A DNA stretch of 64,000 bases from the NCBI RefSeq assembly GCF_009649685.1, contig NZ_WJPK01000003.1, forward strand, positions 391,921 to 455,920. The letters run 5' to 3'. The notes beneath the pieces are model-generated. The model saw only the letters and a list, made by a program, of their open reading frames with translations. It was not told the DNA's origin and searched no databases. The DNA comes from Flavobacteriaceae bacterium EG-1. GTDB lineage: Bacteria; Bacteroidota; Bacteroidia; Flavobacteriales; Flavobacteriaceae. Both the position numbers and the translations under genes were made by a program. The first letter of the stretch is position 1, and each line of letters opens with the position of its first letter. Below are positions 37,612 to 47,112 of this stretch, in pieces.

Positions 37612-38334
37612 TTATTCCAATTTAAAGGTAATTGGAATACTGTAAGGTACGTTTACTGCTCTACCGCGTTGCTCTCCTGGAGTCATCTTTGGTAACGCCT
37701 CAATAATTCTACTTGCTTCATTCTCTAGGTTTTTATCAGGCCCTCTAGTTCTAATTCTAGAAATATTTCCTTTGGCATTAATCATAAATTGAACATACAC
37801 ACGACCCTGAACACCCATTTCCATTGAAACAGTTGGGTATTTAAATTGTTTTCTTACATGTTCTTGTATTTTTTCTTGAAAACAATTCTTACGCTCTGCA
37901 TTACTTGTAAATTGATTGCATCCTGGAAAAATAGGAACATTTTCAATAACAGAAAAAGGAACTGTAATTTCTTCCTCTACCTCTTCCACGACTACCTCAT
38001 CAACCTCTATGACAGCTCGTATTTCAGTATCTTGATTAATTTCAGTACTTTCAATAATGGTCTCATCAATCTCATCACTATCCTCAACAATCTCAATTAT
38101 CTCGGGTGCTGCTGGTGGCGCTGGAGGTGGTGGTATTTTAATAGTCTCTGTTATTGGCACTTGTTCTTTTAAATCATCAACCGTATTCAAATGCTCAATA
38201 AACGTTTCAGTTTTTTCATATGTCTTATACTCTAGCGCCCGCCAGGTTATAAAAAGAACAATGGTTAAACCAATTACAAAAAAAAGACTACTATCTCGGT
38301 TTAAATCTACGTTAGGGTTTTTTTTAACTTCCAT
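37612..38334 (-). CDS. Energy transducer TonB
   Basis: Inner-membrane protein of 240 residues that carries proton-motive energy to outer-membrane receptors. A single membrane segment is at about 16-31, a proline-rich and acidic spacer follows (PPPPAPPAAPE near 68-78, then Glu/Asp-Val repeats), and the C-terminal TonB domain begins near residue 160 (GVQGRVYVQF) and ends ITFKLE. No ExbB/ExbD or receptor genes are adjacent. The GC-rich proline stretch explains false open frames on the other strand. Confidence 0.9.
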   Translation of the reverse strand: MEVKKNPNVDLNRDSSLFFVIGLTIVLFITWRALEYKTYEKTETFIEHLNTVDDLKEQVPITETIKIPPPPAPPAAPEIIEIVEDSDEIDETIIESTEINQDTEIRAVIEVDEVVVEEVEEEITVPFSVIENVPIFPGCNQFTSNAERKNCFQEKIQEHVRKQFKYPTVSMEMGVQGRVYVQFMINAKGNISRIRTRGPDKNLENEASRIIEALPKMTPGEQRGRAVNVPYSIPITFKLE

Positions 38335-38570
38335 GATAATTATTTTTAATTACCTGAAATTAAAATACTTACACCGATTATAAAATGATATTTATCAGTT
38401 AAAATTGACTATTATTTAGAACATCAAATTTTATTGAAATAGGACTATGGATAGTATTTTATCAATAAAAAAAATCCATTACAATTCTTTATCTAAAATT
38501 AAGTCTGCAATACCAAGAGTCTAAAAATCATTATTTTTGATTTACACTAACACATATAACTATTTACATA

Positions 38571-39221
38571 ATGTTAAAAAAGACAATTGCTATTTCATTA
38601 ATTTCCTTGTTATTTGTTTCCTGCTGGAAGAACAAAAGTCCAGAAGATTTAATACGTTTAAAGGATAAATTTAAAGCATCTGTTTCATCTTTTGAAAAAA
38701 AGAAAGAAACAGCAAATAAAAATGTAAACAAGGGATTAGAAACCCTTAATGCACTCAAAAGCGCCCTTGAAGACACCAAAAATGAAGATAAAGAATTTGC
38801 AAAAGTTTATGGTGATTGGGAAAAAGTTAATAAACGCGTAGAAAACCTTAATAAAGAATACGAAGATTTAAAAGAACATGCTGCTAACTTATTTACCGCT
38901 ATGGATACACAAACCAATAGCCTAAGCGATGAAGCTAGTAAAAAAACTTTACTAACAGCCATTAAAAAAGCACGTACAAAATACAATGGCACATTAGCTA
39001 ACACTTCTAAAGCCATAGACAAATTAAGATTACTACATGGTGATGCTGTAGAAGTTGTTAAAGCATTAGAAGTTGCTGCGGCATTAAATTCTTTTGACAA
39101 TATTAATGATCAAATGAAGAGTATTGAGGGTCGTGTTGATGGCATCATGCAAGAGTTAAATTTTGCAGTTGTAGAAAGCAAAAAACTTTATGAAAAGAAA
39201 ATTACAGAATTAGCGGAATAA
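38571..39221 (+). CDS. Coiled-coil lipoprotein of unknown function
   Basis: Exported lipoprotein of 216 residues; lipobox cysteine C18 (LLFVSC). The mature part is almost entirely helical and charged, with heptad-like patterns through residues 35-216, so it is probably an elongated periplasmic protein. The layout (lipoprotein signal plus long helices, a central TLLTAIKKARTKYNG stretch) recalls DUF2959-type proteins, but I cannot confirm membership. It is monocistronic and followed by a strong bidirectional terminator. Confidence 0.7.
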   Translation: MLKKTIAISLISLLFVSCWKNKSPEDLIRLKDKFKASVSSFEKKKETANKNVNKGLETLNALKSALEDTKNEDKEFAKVYGDWEKVNKRVENLNKEYEDLKEHAANLFTAMDTQTNSLSDEASKKTLLTAIKKARTKYNGTLANTSKAIDKLRLLHGDAVEVVKALEVAAALNSFDNINDQMKSIEGRVDGIMQELNFAVVESKKLYEKKITELAE

Positions 39222-39248
39222 TAAGTTGTTTCATCCTGTATATTAAAC

Positions 39249-39282
39249 AAAAAGGGAAGAAACTTTAATTTCTTCCCTTTTT
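39249..39282. terminator. Bidirectional terminator between coiled-coil lipoprotein and Gfo/Idh/MocA gene
   Basis: Perfect 14-base inverted repeat AAAAAGGGAAGAAA / TTTCTTCCCTTTTT with a six-base loop, placed between two converging genes. Confidence 0.85.
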
Positions 39283-39309
39283 AAAATAAGTTATTAATAT
39301 ATATAAAGG

Positions 39310-40647
39310 TTATACATTTTCAGGCACCTCAAAACCAGGACGATAATTACGCTTCAACATTTTATCTGCCTCTGAATCACCAACAAAAGATTCTGATTTT
39401 GGATTGAAGGTAAGTACTCGATCTAATCGATATGCAATATTACCTAAATGTGCCAAACCAGAAGAAAGGTGAGCCGTTTCAACAGGGCCATTTAAAATAG
39501 AAGAATCTCTTTTTCTAACTGCTTCTATAAAATTTGCAAAGTGCCCATCGGTTCCTCCATCGCCTCGATCCATACCAGTTCCTGACGGACCACCATCTTC
39601 ACCTGATTTACCTGGAGTTCGATCTTTACCTAAATAAGTTTTGTATTTATCATAACCATCTACAACAAGAATACCTTTATCACCATAAAAAATATTACCC
39701 ACGGTAGCACCATCTTCAGTATTCGTACACCAAGGTCTTACTTCAAATTGAATAATTTTTCTTTCTTCTGGATATTTATATACCGATGTTAATACCTCAG
39801 GGACCTCCTTACAGTCATCCCAAAGAAATTTACCACCCATCGAAGTAATCTTAGTGGGAAGCCCAACATCTAAGCCCCACATACATAAATCGGTTTCATG
39901 GATACCTTGATTGCCAACATCGCCATTTCCATAATCCCAATGCCAATGCCAATTGTAATGAACCAAATTTTTTGTAAAAGGACGTTTTTGAGCTGGACCC
40001 GTCCATAAATCATAATCAATACCTTTAGGTACTGGCGAAAAACCTTGATCACCTATATCTCCTCTCCAACGGAAAACGATACCACGTGCCATATAAACTC
40101 TTCCGATATAACCATCTCGCATTAAATCTATAGCCTCATTAACAGCAGGTGAACTTCTTAATTGTACCCCATGCTGAACAATTCGATTATATTTATGTGT
40201 TGCTTCAACCATTTTACGACCTTCCCATATATTATGCGAACCTGGCTTTTCCACATATACATCTTTACCTGCCTGACATGCCCATATTACTGATAATGCA
40301 TGCCAATGATTTGGTGAAGCTATACTAACAACATCGATATCTTTATTGTCCATAATCCTACGTAGATCCTGTTCTAAAGACACATCTTTTTTATAAGTTT
40401 CTTTGAAGGATTTTTGACGCTCTCTTAACAAGTTCATATCGGGATCACATAAATGAGTAATCTGAACCTTGTCTTGTACCATAAGACTTTTAATATGGCT
40501 TTTACCTCGACCATTAACACCTAAAACAGCTGCGTTAATTCTGTCATTTGCACCAAAAACACTTGCCGAAACTATCGTTGGTGCTGTAATTACTGCAGAA
40601 CTAGCAACGGCGGTTTTTTTGATAAAAGACCTTCTAGTTGATTTCAT
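39310..40647 (-). CDS. Tat-exported Gfo/Idh/MocA-family oxidoreductase
   Basis: NAD(P)-dependent oxidoreductase-fold protein. The start at 40647 (445 residues, MKSTRRSFIKK) is chosen because it gives a canonical twin-arginine signal (RRSFIKK); a second ATG 24 bases upstream is possible. A Rossmann block with GVNGRGKSHI follows, then the family motif EKPGSHN. Tat export suggests the NAD(P) cofactor is bound before transport, as in other Bacteroidota periplasmic Gfo/Idh/MocA proteins that act on sugars or glycosides. A 14-base palindrome centred on CG, 125-138 bases upstream of this start, may be its operator. Substrate unknown. Confidence 0.85.
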   Translation of the reverse strand: MKSTRRSFIKKTAVASSAVITAPTIVSASVFGANDRINAAVLGVNGRGKSHIKSLMVQDKVQITHLCDPDMNLLRERQKSFKETYKKDVSLEQDLRRIMDNKDIDVVSIASPNHWHALSVIWACQAGKDVYVEKPGSHNIWEGRKMVEATHKYNRIVQHGVQLRSSPAVNEAIDLMRDGYIGRVYMARGIVFRWRGDIGDQGFSPVPKGIDYDLWTGPAQKRPFTKNLVHYNWHWHWDYGNGDVGNQGIHETDLCMWGLDVGLPTKITSMGGKFLWDDCKEVPEVLTSVYKYPEERKIIQFEVRPWCTNTEDGATVGNIFYGDKGILVVDGYDKYKTYLGKDRTPGKSGEDGGPSGTGMDRGDGGTDGHFANFIEAVRKRDSSILNGPVETAHLSSGLAHLGNIAYRLDRVLTFNPKSESFVGDSEADKMLKRNYRPGFEVPENV

Positions 40648-40968
40648 TTTTATTGGTTTTAAATTAAACAAAATAGTTACAATCCAAATACATCAATTAA
40701 TGACAAAATAAGTTCCTGACACGCATTACAATTCGATTATAACTCTAGAAAGTTACTACAAAAATTGGTTTCGTTAACGTTAACGGATAATTTTTATGTT
40801 AAATATTAGAAAAGACTAAAAACTTTAAGAACATTATTTAATGTTATGTACAACTAAAACAGCACTTTATTAACATATTAAAAAAAATAATCAACTATAA
40901 TTATTGATTTATATATATTTATATTAATTTGTTGAGATTATTTCATTAACCATTAAAACCCTCGTAAA
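40648..40968. other. 321-base divergent intergenic region (oxidoreductase/aquaporin)
   Basis: AT-rich region between the minus-strand oxidoreductase and the plus-strand aquaporin. Apart from the palindrome at 40772-40785 and a short inverted repeat (AATCAA/TTGATT near 40889-40909) I see no gene. Promoters for both flanking genes must lie here. Confidence 0.5.
40772..40785. promoter_or_regulatory. Palindrome CGTTAACGTTAACG, LacI-family-like operator candidate
   Basis: Perfect 14-base palindrome with a central CG, the symmetry and core typical of LacI-family operators. It lies 125 bases upstream of the oxidoreductase start and 184 bases upstream of aquaporin. No LacI-type regulator gene is in the window. 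Confidence 0.45.
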
Positions 40969-41655
40969 ATGAAAAAATTAGTTGCCGAATTTATTGGAAC
41001 CTTTTGGCTTGTATTGGGCGGTTGTGGAAGTGCTGTACTTGCAGCAGGCTTCCCTGAGCTAGGAATTGGATTCGCTGGCGTATCCTTGGCATTTGGTCTA
41101 ACCGTCGTTACAATGGCCTATGCCATTGGACATATATCAGGATGTCACTTAAACCCAGCAGTCTCAATTGGACTTTGGATGGGTGGCAGATTTGATATAA
41201 AAGATTTAATACCTTATATAGTTGCCCAAGTATTAGGTGGTATTGCAGGTGCAGGAATTCTTTTTCTTATTGCCACAAATCAGGCCAATTTTGAAATCGG
41301 CGGATTTGCAGCCAATGGATATGGAGAACATTCACCTGGAGGTTTTAACATGACAGCTGCTCTAGTTACAGAAGTTGTAATGACCTTTATTTTCCTATTT
41401 GTAATTTTAGGTGCTACACATTCTAAGGCACCAAAATATTTAGCCGGTTTGGCTATTGGGTTATGTTTAACCTTAATCCATTTAATTAGTATTCCAGTGA
41501 CTAATACTTCTGTAAACCCTGCAAGAAGTACTAGCCAAGCATTATTTGCAGATGGGGGCTGGGCAATGGGTCAATTGTGGCTATTCTGGGTAGCTCCTAT
41601 TGTTGGTGCAATATTAGCCGGAATAGTATATAAATATCTATCACCAGACAACTAA
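40969..41655 (+). CDS. aqpZ: Aquaporin Z-type water channel
   Basis: MIP-family channel of 228 residues with six membrane segments. Both pore signatures are present: NPAVS at 62-66 and NPARS near 185-189; a histidine and cysteine next to them (GCHLNPA) fit the water-selective AqpZ type. The gene is monocistronic with a strong terminator 27 bases after the stop. Confidence 0.95.
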   Translation: MKKLVAEFIGTFWLVLGGCGSAVLAAGFPELGIGFAGVSLAFGLTVVTMAYAIGHISGCHLNPAVSIGLWMGGRFDIKDLIPYIVAQVLGGIAGAGILFLIATNQANFEIGGFAANGYGEHSPGGFNMTAALVTEVVMTFIFLFVILGATHSKAPKYLAGLAIGLCLTLIHLISIPVTNTSVNPARSTSQALFADGGWAMGQLWLFWVAPIVGAILAGIVYKYLSPDN

Positions 41656-41681
41656 GAATAATAACCTAACCGTAAACCATT

Positions 41682-41710
41682 AAAAAGAGTTCTTACGAAC
41701 TCTTTTTTTT
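41682..41710 (+). terminator. Intrinsic terminator after aqpZ
   Basis: Perfect 11-base stem AAAAAGAGTTC / GAACTCTTTTT with loop TTAC, followed by a T-tract. Confidence 0.88.
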
Positions 41711-41796
41711 ATTCTTGTGTGACATATAACGATAAATGCATCAAAAATGAAGTACAAAATAGTATATTTAAAAACACAATAATTTAAATTTTAAAA

Positions 41797-42258
41797 ATGA
41801 AAACTCCATCGGAAAGAATAAAAGATTTAGGACTAATCTTGCCTCCAGCACCACCACCAGCAGGCCTTTATAAACCAATACTAGTTGTTGACAACTATCT
41901 ATACGTATCTGGTCAAGGACCTATGAAACCTGATGGCACATTAATGACTGGTAGAGCTGGTGATGATTTGAACATTGAACAAGCAAAATTAGGAGCTAGA
42001 CAAGTTGGACTTACTATGTTAGCCACTATAGAAGCACATTTTGGGAGTATTGATAAAATTAAACGCATAGTTAAAACTTTAGGCATGGTAAATTCTACAC
42101 CAGATTTTGGTGACCAACCATTAGTAATTAATGGCTTTAGTGAATTAATGTCGGATGTTTTTGGTGCAGAGAATGGTGTTGGGGTACGCAGTGCTGTTGG
42201 AATGATTCTACCTGGCGGTATTCCTGTTGAAGTTGAAGCAATGTTTGAGTTACATTAA
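41797..42258 (+). CDS. RidA (YjgF/YER057c/UK114) family protein
   Basis: Cytosolic protein of 153 residues, longer than typical RidA (about 130) through a proline-rich N-terminal segment (LPPAPPPAGLY). The core shows YVSGQGP near 43-49 and an RSAVGMILPGGIPVEVEA ending in which the arginine of the active site is kept (R in VGVRSAVG). Members of this branch include imine/enamine deaminases and proteins of unknown function. It is monocistronic. Confidence 0.85.
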   Translation: MKTPSERIKDLGLILPPAPPPAGLYKPILVVDNYLYVSGQGPMKPDGTLMTGRAGDDLNIEQAKLGARQVGLTMLATIEAHFGSIDKIKRIVKTLGMVNSTPDFGDQPLVINGFSELMSDVFGAENGVGVRSAVGMILPGGIPVEVEAMFELH

Positions 42259-42374
42259 GCTGTACTAAACGCTATTTTTTATAGATAGACATTCTACTTC
42301 ATCACCAAAATTATTTAACAAAAAACACACAAATAAAAGGAGCAACATTCCGTTACTTAAGTAAACACTGTATT

Positions 42375-43115
42375 ATGAATAGGCGCCAATTTATTGAGCA
42401 CTCACTTATAGCATTTGCTGGAACTACATTAATTGGCTGCATAGAAGACAATAAAATTCCGTTTAGTAAAAACCAAGTTATCGGTTGTTTTGGTGACAGT
42501 ATCACTGCCAGTCAAAATGGTTATGTAAGAATGTTACAAGAGGCTTTTAACAATACCAATCCTGAATTAAATTTGAGGTATTTAAATTATGGACAATCAA
42601 GTGAAACCATAACCGGACTTACCGAAAAGGTTCATCCAGGGCCCAGACCTTTCCTGTTTGATAGATTAGAAAGTGAGTTAAAAAAAGCCCCCCTTGATAT
42701 CGCATTCTTTTGTTATGGAATTAATTGTGGTATTTATGGTCCACCCTCTGAAGAACTATTTAATACATACAAAAAAGGCATTTTAAAATTTTTAGACCGA
42801 ATGAAAAAAGAAAATGTGAGTGTTGTGTTATTAACTCCACCACCTATTGCCTTAGATGTAGTTTCAAAAATTCAAACCAATGCTATTGAAGATTATGGAT
42901 ATTTAAATCCATATCCAGAATATGAAACCGAAGTACTAAAAGAATTTGAAAACATTATTCTATCTACAAATCATTCTACAATAATCAATAAAATTGATAT
43001 ACATACACCACTTTTTAAAAATCGTTTTGAATGTTACGATACTGATCCTATTCACCCAAATAAGAGAGGGCATCAATTAATAACAAGTACGATCATCGAA
43101 AAAATAGGCTTTTAA
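42375..43115 (+). CDS. SGNH/GDSL-type esterase, exported
   Basis: Protein of 246 residues. The N-terminus MNRRQFIEHS followed by LIGC (C22) suggests a Tat-type lipoprotein signal. SGNH blocks are visible: GDSIT at 40-44 with nucleophile S42, the G block in YGQSSET, the N block in YGINCG and D-x2-H in DPIHPN near the C-terminus. Likely a periplasmic or surface esterase acting on acylated or acetylated carbohydrate, but no polysaccharide locus is adjacent to prove this. Confidence 0.82.
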   Translation: MNRRQFIEHSLIAFAGTTLIGCIEDNKIPFSKNQVIGCFGDSITASQNGYVRMLQEAFNNTNPELNLRYLNYGQSSETITGLTEKVHPGPRPFLFDRLESELKKAPLDIAFFCYGINCGIYGPPSEELFNTYKKGILKFLDRMKKENVSVVLLTPPPIALDVVSKIQTNAIEDYGYLNPYPEYETEVLKEFENIILSTNHSTIINKIDIHTPLFKNRFECYDTDPIHPNKRGHQLITSTIIEKIGF

Positions 43116-43177
43116 CAACGCTTTAAGTTCCCATGGCAAGGTATTTGTTATCTTTATCGCTATATAAATCGCTTAAA

Positions 43178-43834
43178 ATGTCGGTGAAGTATTTATTTTT
43201 ATTTTCTTTTATACTACTGTCATACAATAGTTTCGCTCAAGGTGGAGACCTACCTGTTGACAATCCTATAAAAATAGAGGCTGCTAACAAATTAGATGAA
43301 CAAGGAACACAACAAAAAGGATCTTCGTTAAATATTCCATCTGTAATAGATAATGAACCTACTATTAGCGAGGATTTGTCGAAAAAGAAAAATCCTATTA
43401 GCATGCTTCCAAAAAGAGAACTTGTACAAGCCGGCGAAGGAATGAAGATTGATCCAAAAGTTGGTAATAATTATACTAAGGAGGGAGATAATCAGTTTTT
43501 TGGAAATCAATATTTAGGGGATATAAAAAATAATGGGAAATTTATTGGTATTGTTTGTAGAGATCACGAATATGTTGATGGAGATCGAGTGAAAATTTCC
43601 GTAAATGACCGAATTGTAGATGCGAATATTCTTTTAACCGGAGGTTTTAAAGGTGTAAATGTAGATTTAGAAAAAGGTTTTAATCGCATTGAATTTGAAG
43701 CGCTAAATGAAGGTTCTTCTAGCCCGAATACAGCTCAAGTAGATGTATATGATGATCAGGGCAAATTAATATATTCTAATAAATGGTTGCTTTCAGAGGG
43801 TTCTGTTGCAACTTTTATAGTTACAAAAGAATAA
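43178..43834 (+). CDS. Secreted protein of unknown function
   Basis: Protein of 218 residues with a signal peptide cleaved before Q21 (YNSFAQ). The start at 43178 is preferred over the ATG at 43133 because it begins the signal peptide and a -7-like box (TATCTTTA, 43149-43156) lies between the two. The mature protein has a low-complexity N-terminal half and a C-terminal half with alternating beta-like strands (about 125-218). It is monocistronic. No T9SS sorting domain is visible. I do not recognise a family. Confidence 0.68.
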   Translation: MSVKYLFLFSFILLSYNSFAQGGDLPVDNPIKIEAANKLDEQGTQQKGSSLNIPSVIDNEPTISEDLSKKKNPISMLPKRELVQAGEGMKIDPKVGNNYTKEGDNQFFGNQYLGDIKNNGKFIGIVCRDHEYVDGDRVKISVNDRIVDANILLTGGFKGVNVDLEKGFNRIEFEALNEGSSSPNTAQVDVYDDQGKLIYSNKWLLSEGSVATFIVTKE

Positions 43835-43841
43835 GTTCTCA

Positions 43842-45515
43842 TTATATAAAGGCAAAAGCTAACTTAATATCATCGTAACTTATTTTTCTATTCAGGGTTT
43901 CGAATACATATTTTTGACTTGGTGGTCCATTTTGTTGTTTTTTCACAGCGCTTGCAACTTCTTTCAATATACGCTCATCTGGACGATAAAAATCTAAGTC
44001 TTCATTTGGGTAATCTTCTCGTAATCGAATTACATGTCCGGCAATGGTTCCCACAGAGAGTCCTCGTTCAATAGCAATATCCTCCAAAGACATCTTTTTC
44101 TTTAAATAATCTAATGTTATTAAATATGTAGACTTTTTCTTTTGTTTCTTTTCTTTTACTTTATTAGTATGCTTTTTTATCTCATCTAAATCGGTTAAAC
44201 CTCCACAATTTTTTATAAATAATTGCGCTTGAGTTTCTAAGGTTTTTAAATCATTCTCTTCATCAACTATTTTAGATAGCTCCTTAAAACGTTTATCTGC
44301 TTTTAAGGCCAAACCATCAACCTGCAATGCTACTTCATTAAAACCAGAAAGTTGTAGATTGGCAATGTTTTTTAGCCTTGACAAGGCAACATATCCCTGA
44401 CCATTTTCAAAAGTTTTAGAAAGGTCAATCATTGCAGAATCTAATGTCATTCCCTGGCATTTATGAATCGTTATTGCCCATGCTAATCTTAATGGAATTT
44501 GATCTAAACTTGCTAATACTTTTCCATGATCATCATGTACACCCCAGGTTTCTTGTCGTACGGTTATTCGTTTACCCTGTATGGTTTTTACAATAGGATA
44601 ACCATCATTACTAAACTCAATAATTTTACCTAAAGTACCATTCACATATCCTTGTTCTGGGTTATTCCGTACAAACATTACTTTCGCTTCGATTTTCAAT
44701 TCTAAATGCTCTTGCGCCAAAACTGATTTCTTTAATGTCTCAACAAGCTTTTGATTACCTTTAGTCTTAGCCTTAAATTTTTTTGCACTACTTGTCAACT
44801 TATTCAACTCAATTAAATTGAGTTGATCTACATCCGCATTATGAGTAAATAGCTTTGTAGGAATTTCATCTTGATTTAATAAATTACTTTCTGCTTTCTT
44901 TAATATTTCGATACTACGATGTGTAATATTTGCTGATCTGATTTCATTTAAAATATTATTCAAGATGTTATCACCCTCTTGCCGATACTGTTCAGTTAAG
45001 TAACATACATTTAATTTGGCATCGAGCCATGCCTTAGACATAAATGCAAATTTATCTTTACTTCTTTCATCATTTCTTCCTATTGGTGGTAATTGAAAAA
45101 AATCACCACAAACAATAATTTGAATTCCACCAAAAGCACAATCATCCTCCTTAAAAAAACAAAGTACCTGATCAACCATATCTAGTTGGTTTTTATGCAA
45201 CATCGAAATTTCATCAATAATCAAAATCATAGATTCTTCAAGATGTTTTTTGAGATATTTCTTAGTACGCATTGTTACCAAGTTAGCACGAGACAAGCGA
45301 TCTTTTATCCCAAATCCTGCCCAAGAATGAATGGTCATTCCATTCATATGTGTTGCCGCAATACCTGTAGAAGCAGTAATTGCAACAGGTACTTTACGTT
45401 CTTTCAAATACGTTATGTATTGATTTAGCACATACGTTTTACCGGTACCTGCCGAACCTGTTAAAAATACATTTTTACCAGATTTTAATAATGCTAGGGC
45501 CTTTTCTTGTTGCAC
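43842..45515 (-). CDS. Pif1/RecD-like SF1B DNA helicase with C-terminal HTH-like extension
   Basis: ATP-dependent helicase of 557 residues. The start is GTG (45515), as an in-frame TAA lies four codons upstream and no ATG is nearby. Motif I GSAGTGKT is at 20-27, the Walker B region ILIIDEISML near 96-105, motif III GDFFQLPP, and the late motif AITIHKCQGMT identifies the Pif1/RecD superfamily. After about residue 460 a lysine-rich linker and a helix-turn-helix-like region (about 470-520, LEDIAIERGLSVGTIAGHV) resemble the C-terminal domain found in RecQ-like and Pif1-like Bacteroidota helicases. Role in replication or recombination is inferred. Confidence 0.85.
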   Translation of the reverse strand: MQQEKALALLKSGKNVFLTGSAGTGKTYVLNQYITYLKERKVPVAITASTGIAATHMNGMTIHSWAGFGIKDRLSRANLVTMRTKKYLKKHLEESMILIIDEISMLHKNQLDMVDQVLCFFKEDDCAFGGIQIIVCGDFFQLPPIGRNDERSKDKFAFMSKAWLDAKLNVCYLTEQYRQEGDNILNNILNEIRSANITHRSIEILKKAESNLLNQDEIPTKLFTHNADVDQLNLIELNKLTSSAKKFKAKTKGNQKLVETLKKSVLAQEHLELKIEAKVMFVRNNPEQGYVNGTLGKIIEFSNDGYPIVKTIQGKRITVRQETWGVHDDHGKVLASLDQIPLRLAWAITIHKCQGMTLDSAMIDLSKTFENGQGYVALSRLKNIANLQLSGFNEVALQVDGLALKADKRFKELSKIVDEENDLKTLETQAQLFIKNCGGLTDLDEIKKHTNKVKEKKQKKKSTYLITLDYLKKKMSLEDIAIERGLSVGTIAGHVIRLREDYPNEDLDFYRPDERILKEVASAVKKQQNGPPSQKYVFETLNRKISYDDIKLAFAFI

Positions 45516-45603
45516 TTTAAGAGTTTAATGTAAGAAACACAATATAGTTTTTTTATATGAATACAAATTTCTTAGAATAAACCAAGAATTTTATCCACTA
45601 CAC

Positions 45604-46965
45604 TTAATGACTTTTTTGCCAAGGTACACGACCACCAACCTGAATGTGTTTCATTAAGATTGAATTCAGTTCTTTATATTTTTCAGGTTCCTGTTCAATT
45701 AAATTATTTTGCTCAAGAGGGTCCACTGACAAATTGTATAGTTCATATTGTTGATATGGACTATTTTGTAGCAATTTCCATTCCCCTTTTCTGATTGCAT
45801 AAATAGGTTGTCCACCGTACCAAGTACCTCCTTCGCGTCTAACAAAATAATACGACCTTTCAGAATCTACATTAAATTTTGTTCCGTTTAACTCATTTAA
45901 CAAACTTTGACCTTCAATTTCATCCTTAGGAACTGTTCCAGCAATTTCTAATAAAGTAGGATAAATATCCATGGTCATCCAATTGTTTGTAGAAATTGTT
46001 CCAGGTTTGATCTTTCCGGGCCAACTAATACAAGTTGGCACTTTTAATCCGCCTTCATACATGCTTTGTTTTCCGTCGCGTAATGGCCCATTATTAGCTT
46101 TACTAGGCAAGTGCCCCCCATTATCGCTTGTAAAAACTATAATTGTGTTTTCATATTCACCCGTTTCTTTTAATGCGCTAATAACCTTCCCAATTCCTTG
46201 ATCCATATGCTCAATAAATGCAACAAGTTTAGCTCGCGTAGAATCTATATTCTTTTCTCTTTTTAATACTTTATTCAGCCATTCTTTTGGCGGTTGTACC
46301 GGAAAATGAGGAGCATTATAAGCTAGATACAGAAAAAATGGTTGTTCAGATTTAGCTTGATTTTTAATATAATCTACAGACCAATTCGTAAATAAATCTG
46401 TAGCATGACCTTTTGGGTCTATGATTTTATCATTTAGCCTCATATAGTTAATATCATGGCGGCGATGCTTCCAATAGTCATCCATCATATCACCTAACCA
46501 ACCATGAAAAAAATCAAAGCCTCTATCAGTCGGAATATTCGGAGATTCAAGACCTAAATGCCATTTACCAATTATTGCTGTATTATACCCTACCCGTTTC
46601 AGCTCTGTTGGTAAAAGAGTAGCTTTGGGATCTAAATAACCCCAATTATCTTCTTCATAAGTACGAATTACACCAGGCACGCCCACGCGATCCTGATATC
46701 TACCTGTTAGAATTGCAGCACGGGTTGGTGAGCAAACCGTAGAATTAGCATAAAAATTATCAAACCTCATACCTGAAGTAGCAATTTTATCAATATTTGG
46801 AGTACGAATATCTTTAGTACCGTAATAAGAGACATCATGATAACCTTGATCATCTGTTAGGATATAAAGAATGTTAGGTTTACTCAAATCTTTCAATTGT
46901 TTTTGAGCGAATATTTCTCCATTCTGTATAATGGTGAAGAGGAATAAATAATAAAAATACTTCAT
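45604..46965 (-). CDS. Secreted sulfatase (arylsulfatase family)
   Basis: Exported sulfatase, 453 residues from the preferred ATG at 46965 (MKYFYYLFLF); a start three codons upstream is also possible. A signal peptide ends near IFAQ. The catalytic cysteine in CSPTRAAILTGR is position 78 and the upstream TDDQG motif supplies metal-binding aspartates. The cysteine must be converted to formylglycine by a maturase, which is not in the window. Such enzymes in marine Flavobacteriaceae remove sulfate from algal polysaccharides. It is a single gene here without SusCD partners. Confidence 0.88.
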   Translation of the reverse strand: MKYFYYLFLFTIIQNGEIFAQKQLKDLSKPNILYILTDDQGYHDVSYYGTKDIRTPNIDKIATSGMRFDNFYANSTVCSPTRAAILTGRYQDRVGVPGVIRTYEEDNWGYLDPKATLLPTELKRVGYNTAIIGKWHLGLESPNIPTDRGFDFFHGWLGDMMDDYWKHRRHDINYMRLNDKIIDPKGHATDLFTNWSVDYIKNQAKSEQPFFLYLAYNAPHFPVQPPKEWLNKVLKREKNIDSTRAKLVAFIEHMDQGIGKVISALKETGEYENTIIVFTSDNGGHLPSKANNGPLRDGKQSMYEGGLKVPTCISWPGKIKPGTISTNNWMTMDIYPTLLEIAGTVPKDEIEGQSLLNELNGTKFNVDSERSYYFVRREGGTWYGGQPIYAIRKGEWKLLQNSPYQQYELYNLSVDPLEQNNLIEQEPEKYKELNSILMKHIQVGGRVPWQKSH

Positions 46966-47083
46966 TAGTGACATTAAACTTTAAATAAATGATAATCCAG
47001 TATTGTGAAAATAATGGAGATTAAAACTAAATACTAATTTTTAACAGCAAAACAACTTGATTTCTCAATCACTTAATTTAGGT

Positions 47084-47091
47084 TAACTTTG
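47084..47091 (+). promoter_or_regulatory. -7 box TAACTTTG upstream of the ABC exporter
   Basis: TAACTTTG matches TAnnTTTG, 21 bases before the ATG at 47113. A TTG at 47057-47059 is 24 bases further up, slightly longer than the usual 17-23 spacer. Confidence 0.45.
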
Positions 47092-47112
47092 TAGATTAAT
47101 GAAAAGTTGATT

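Noticed and set aside
37846-38383. Two overlapping plus-strand frames with Trp/Arg- or Gly-rich stretches opposite tonB
   Set aside because: They mirror the proline-rich spacer of TonB on the other strand; no signal, promoter or family supports them.
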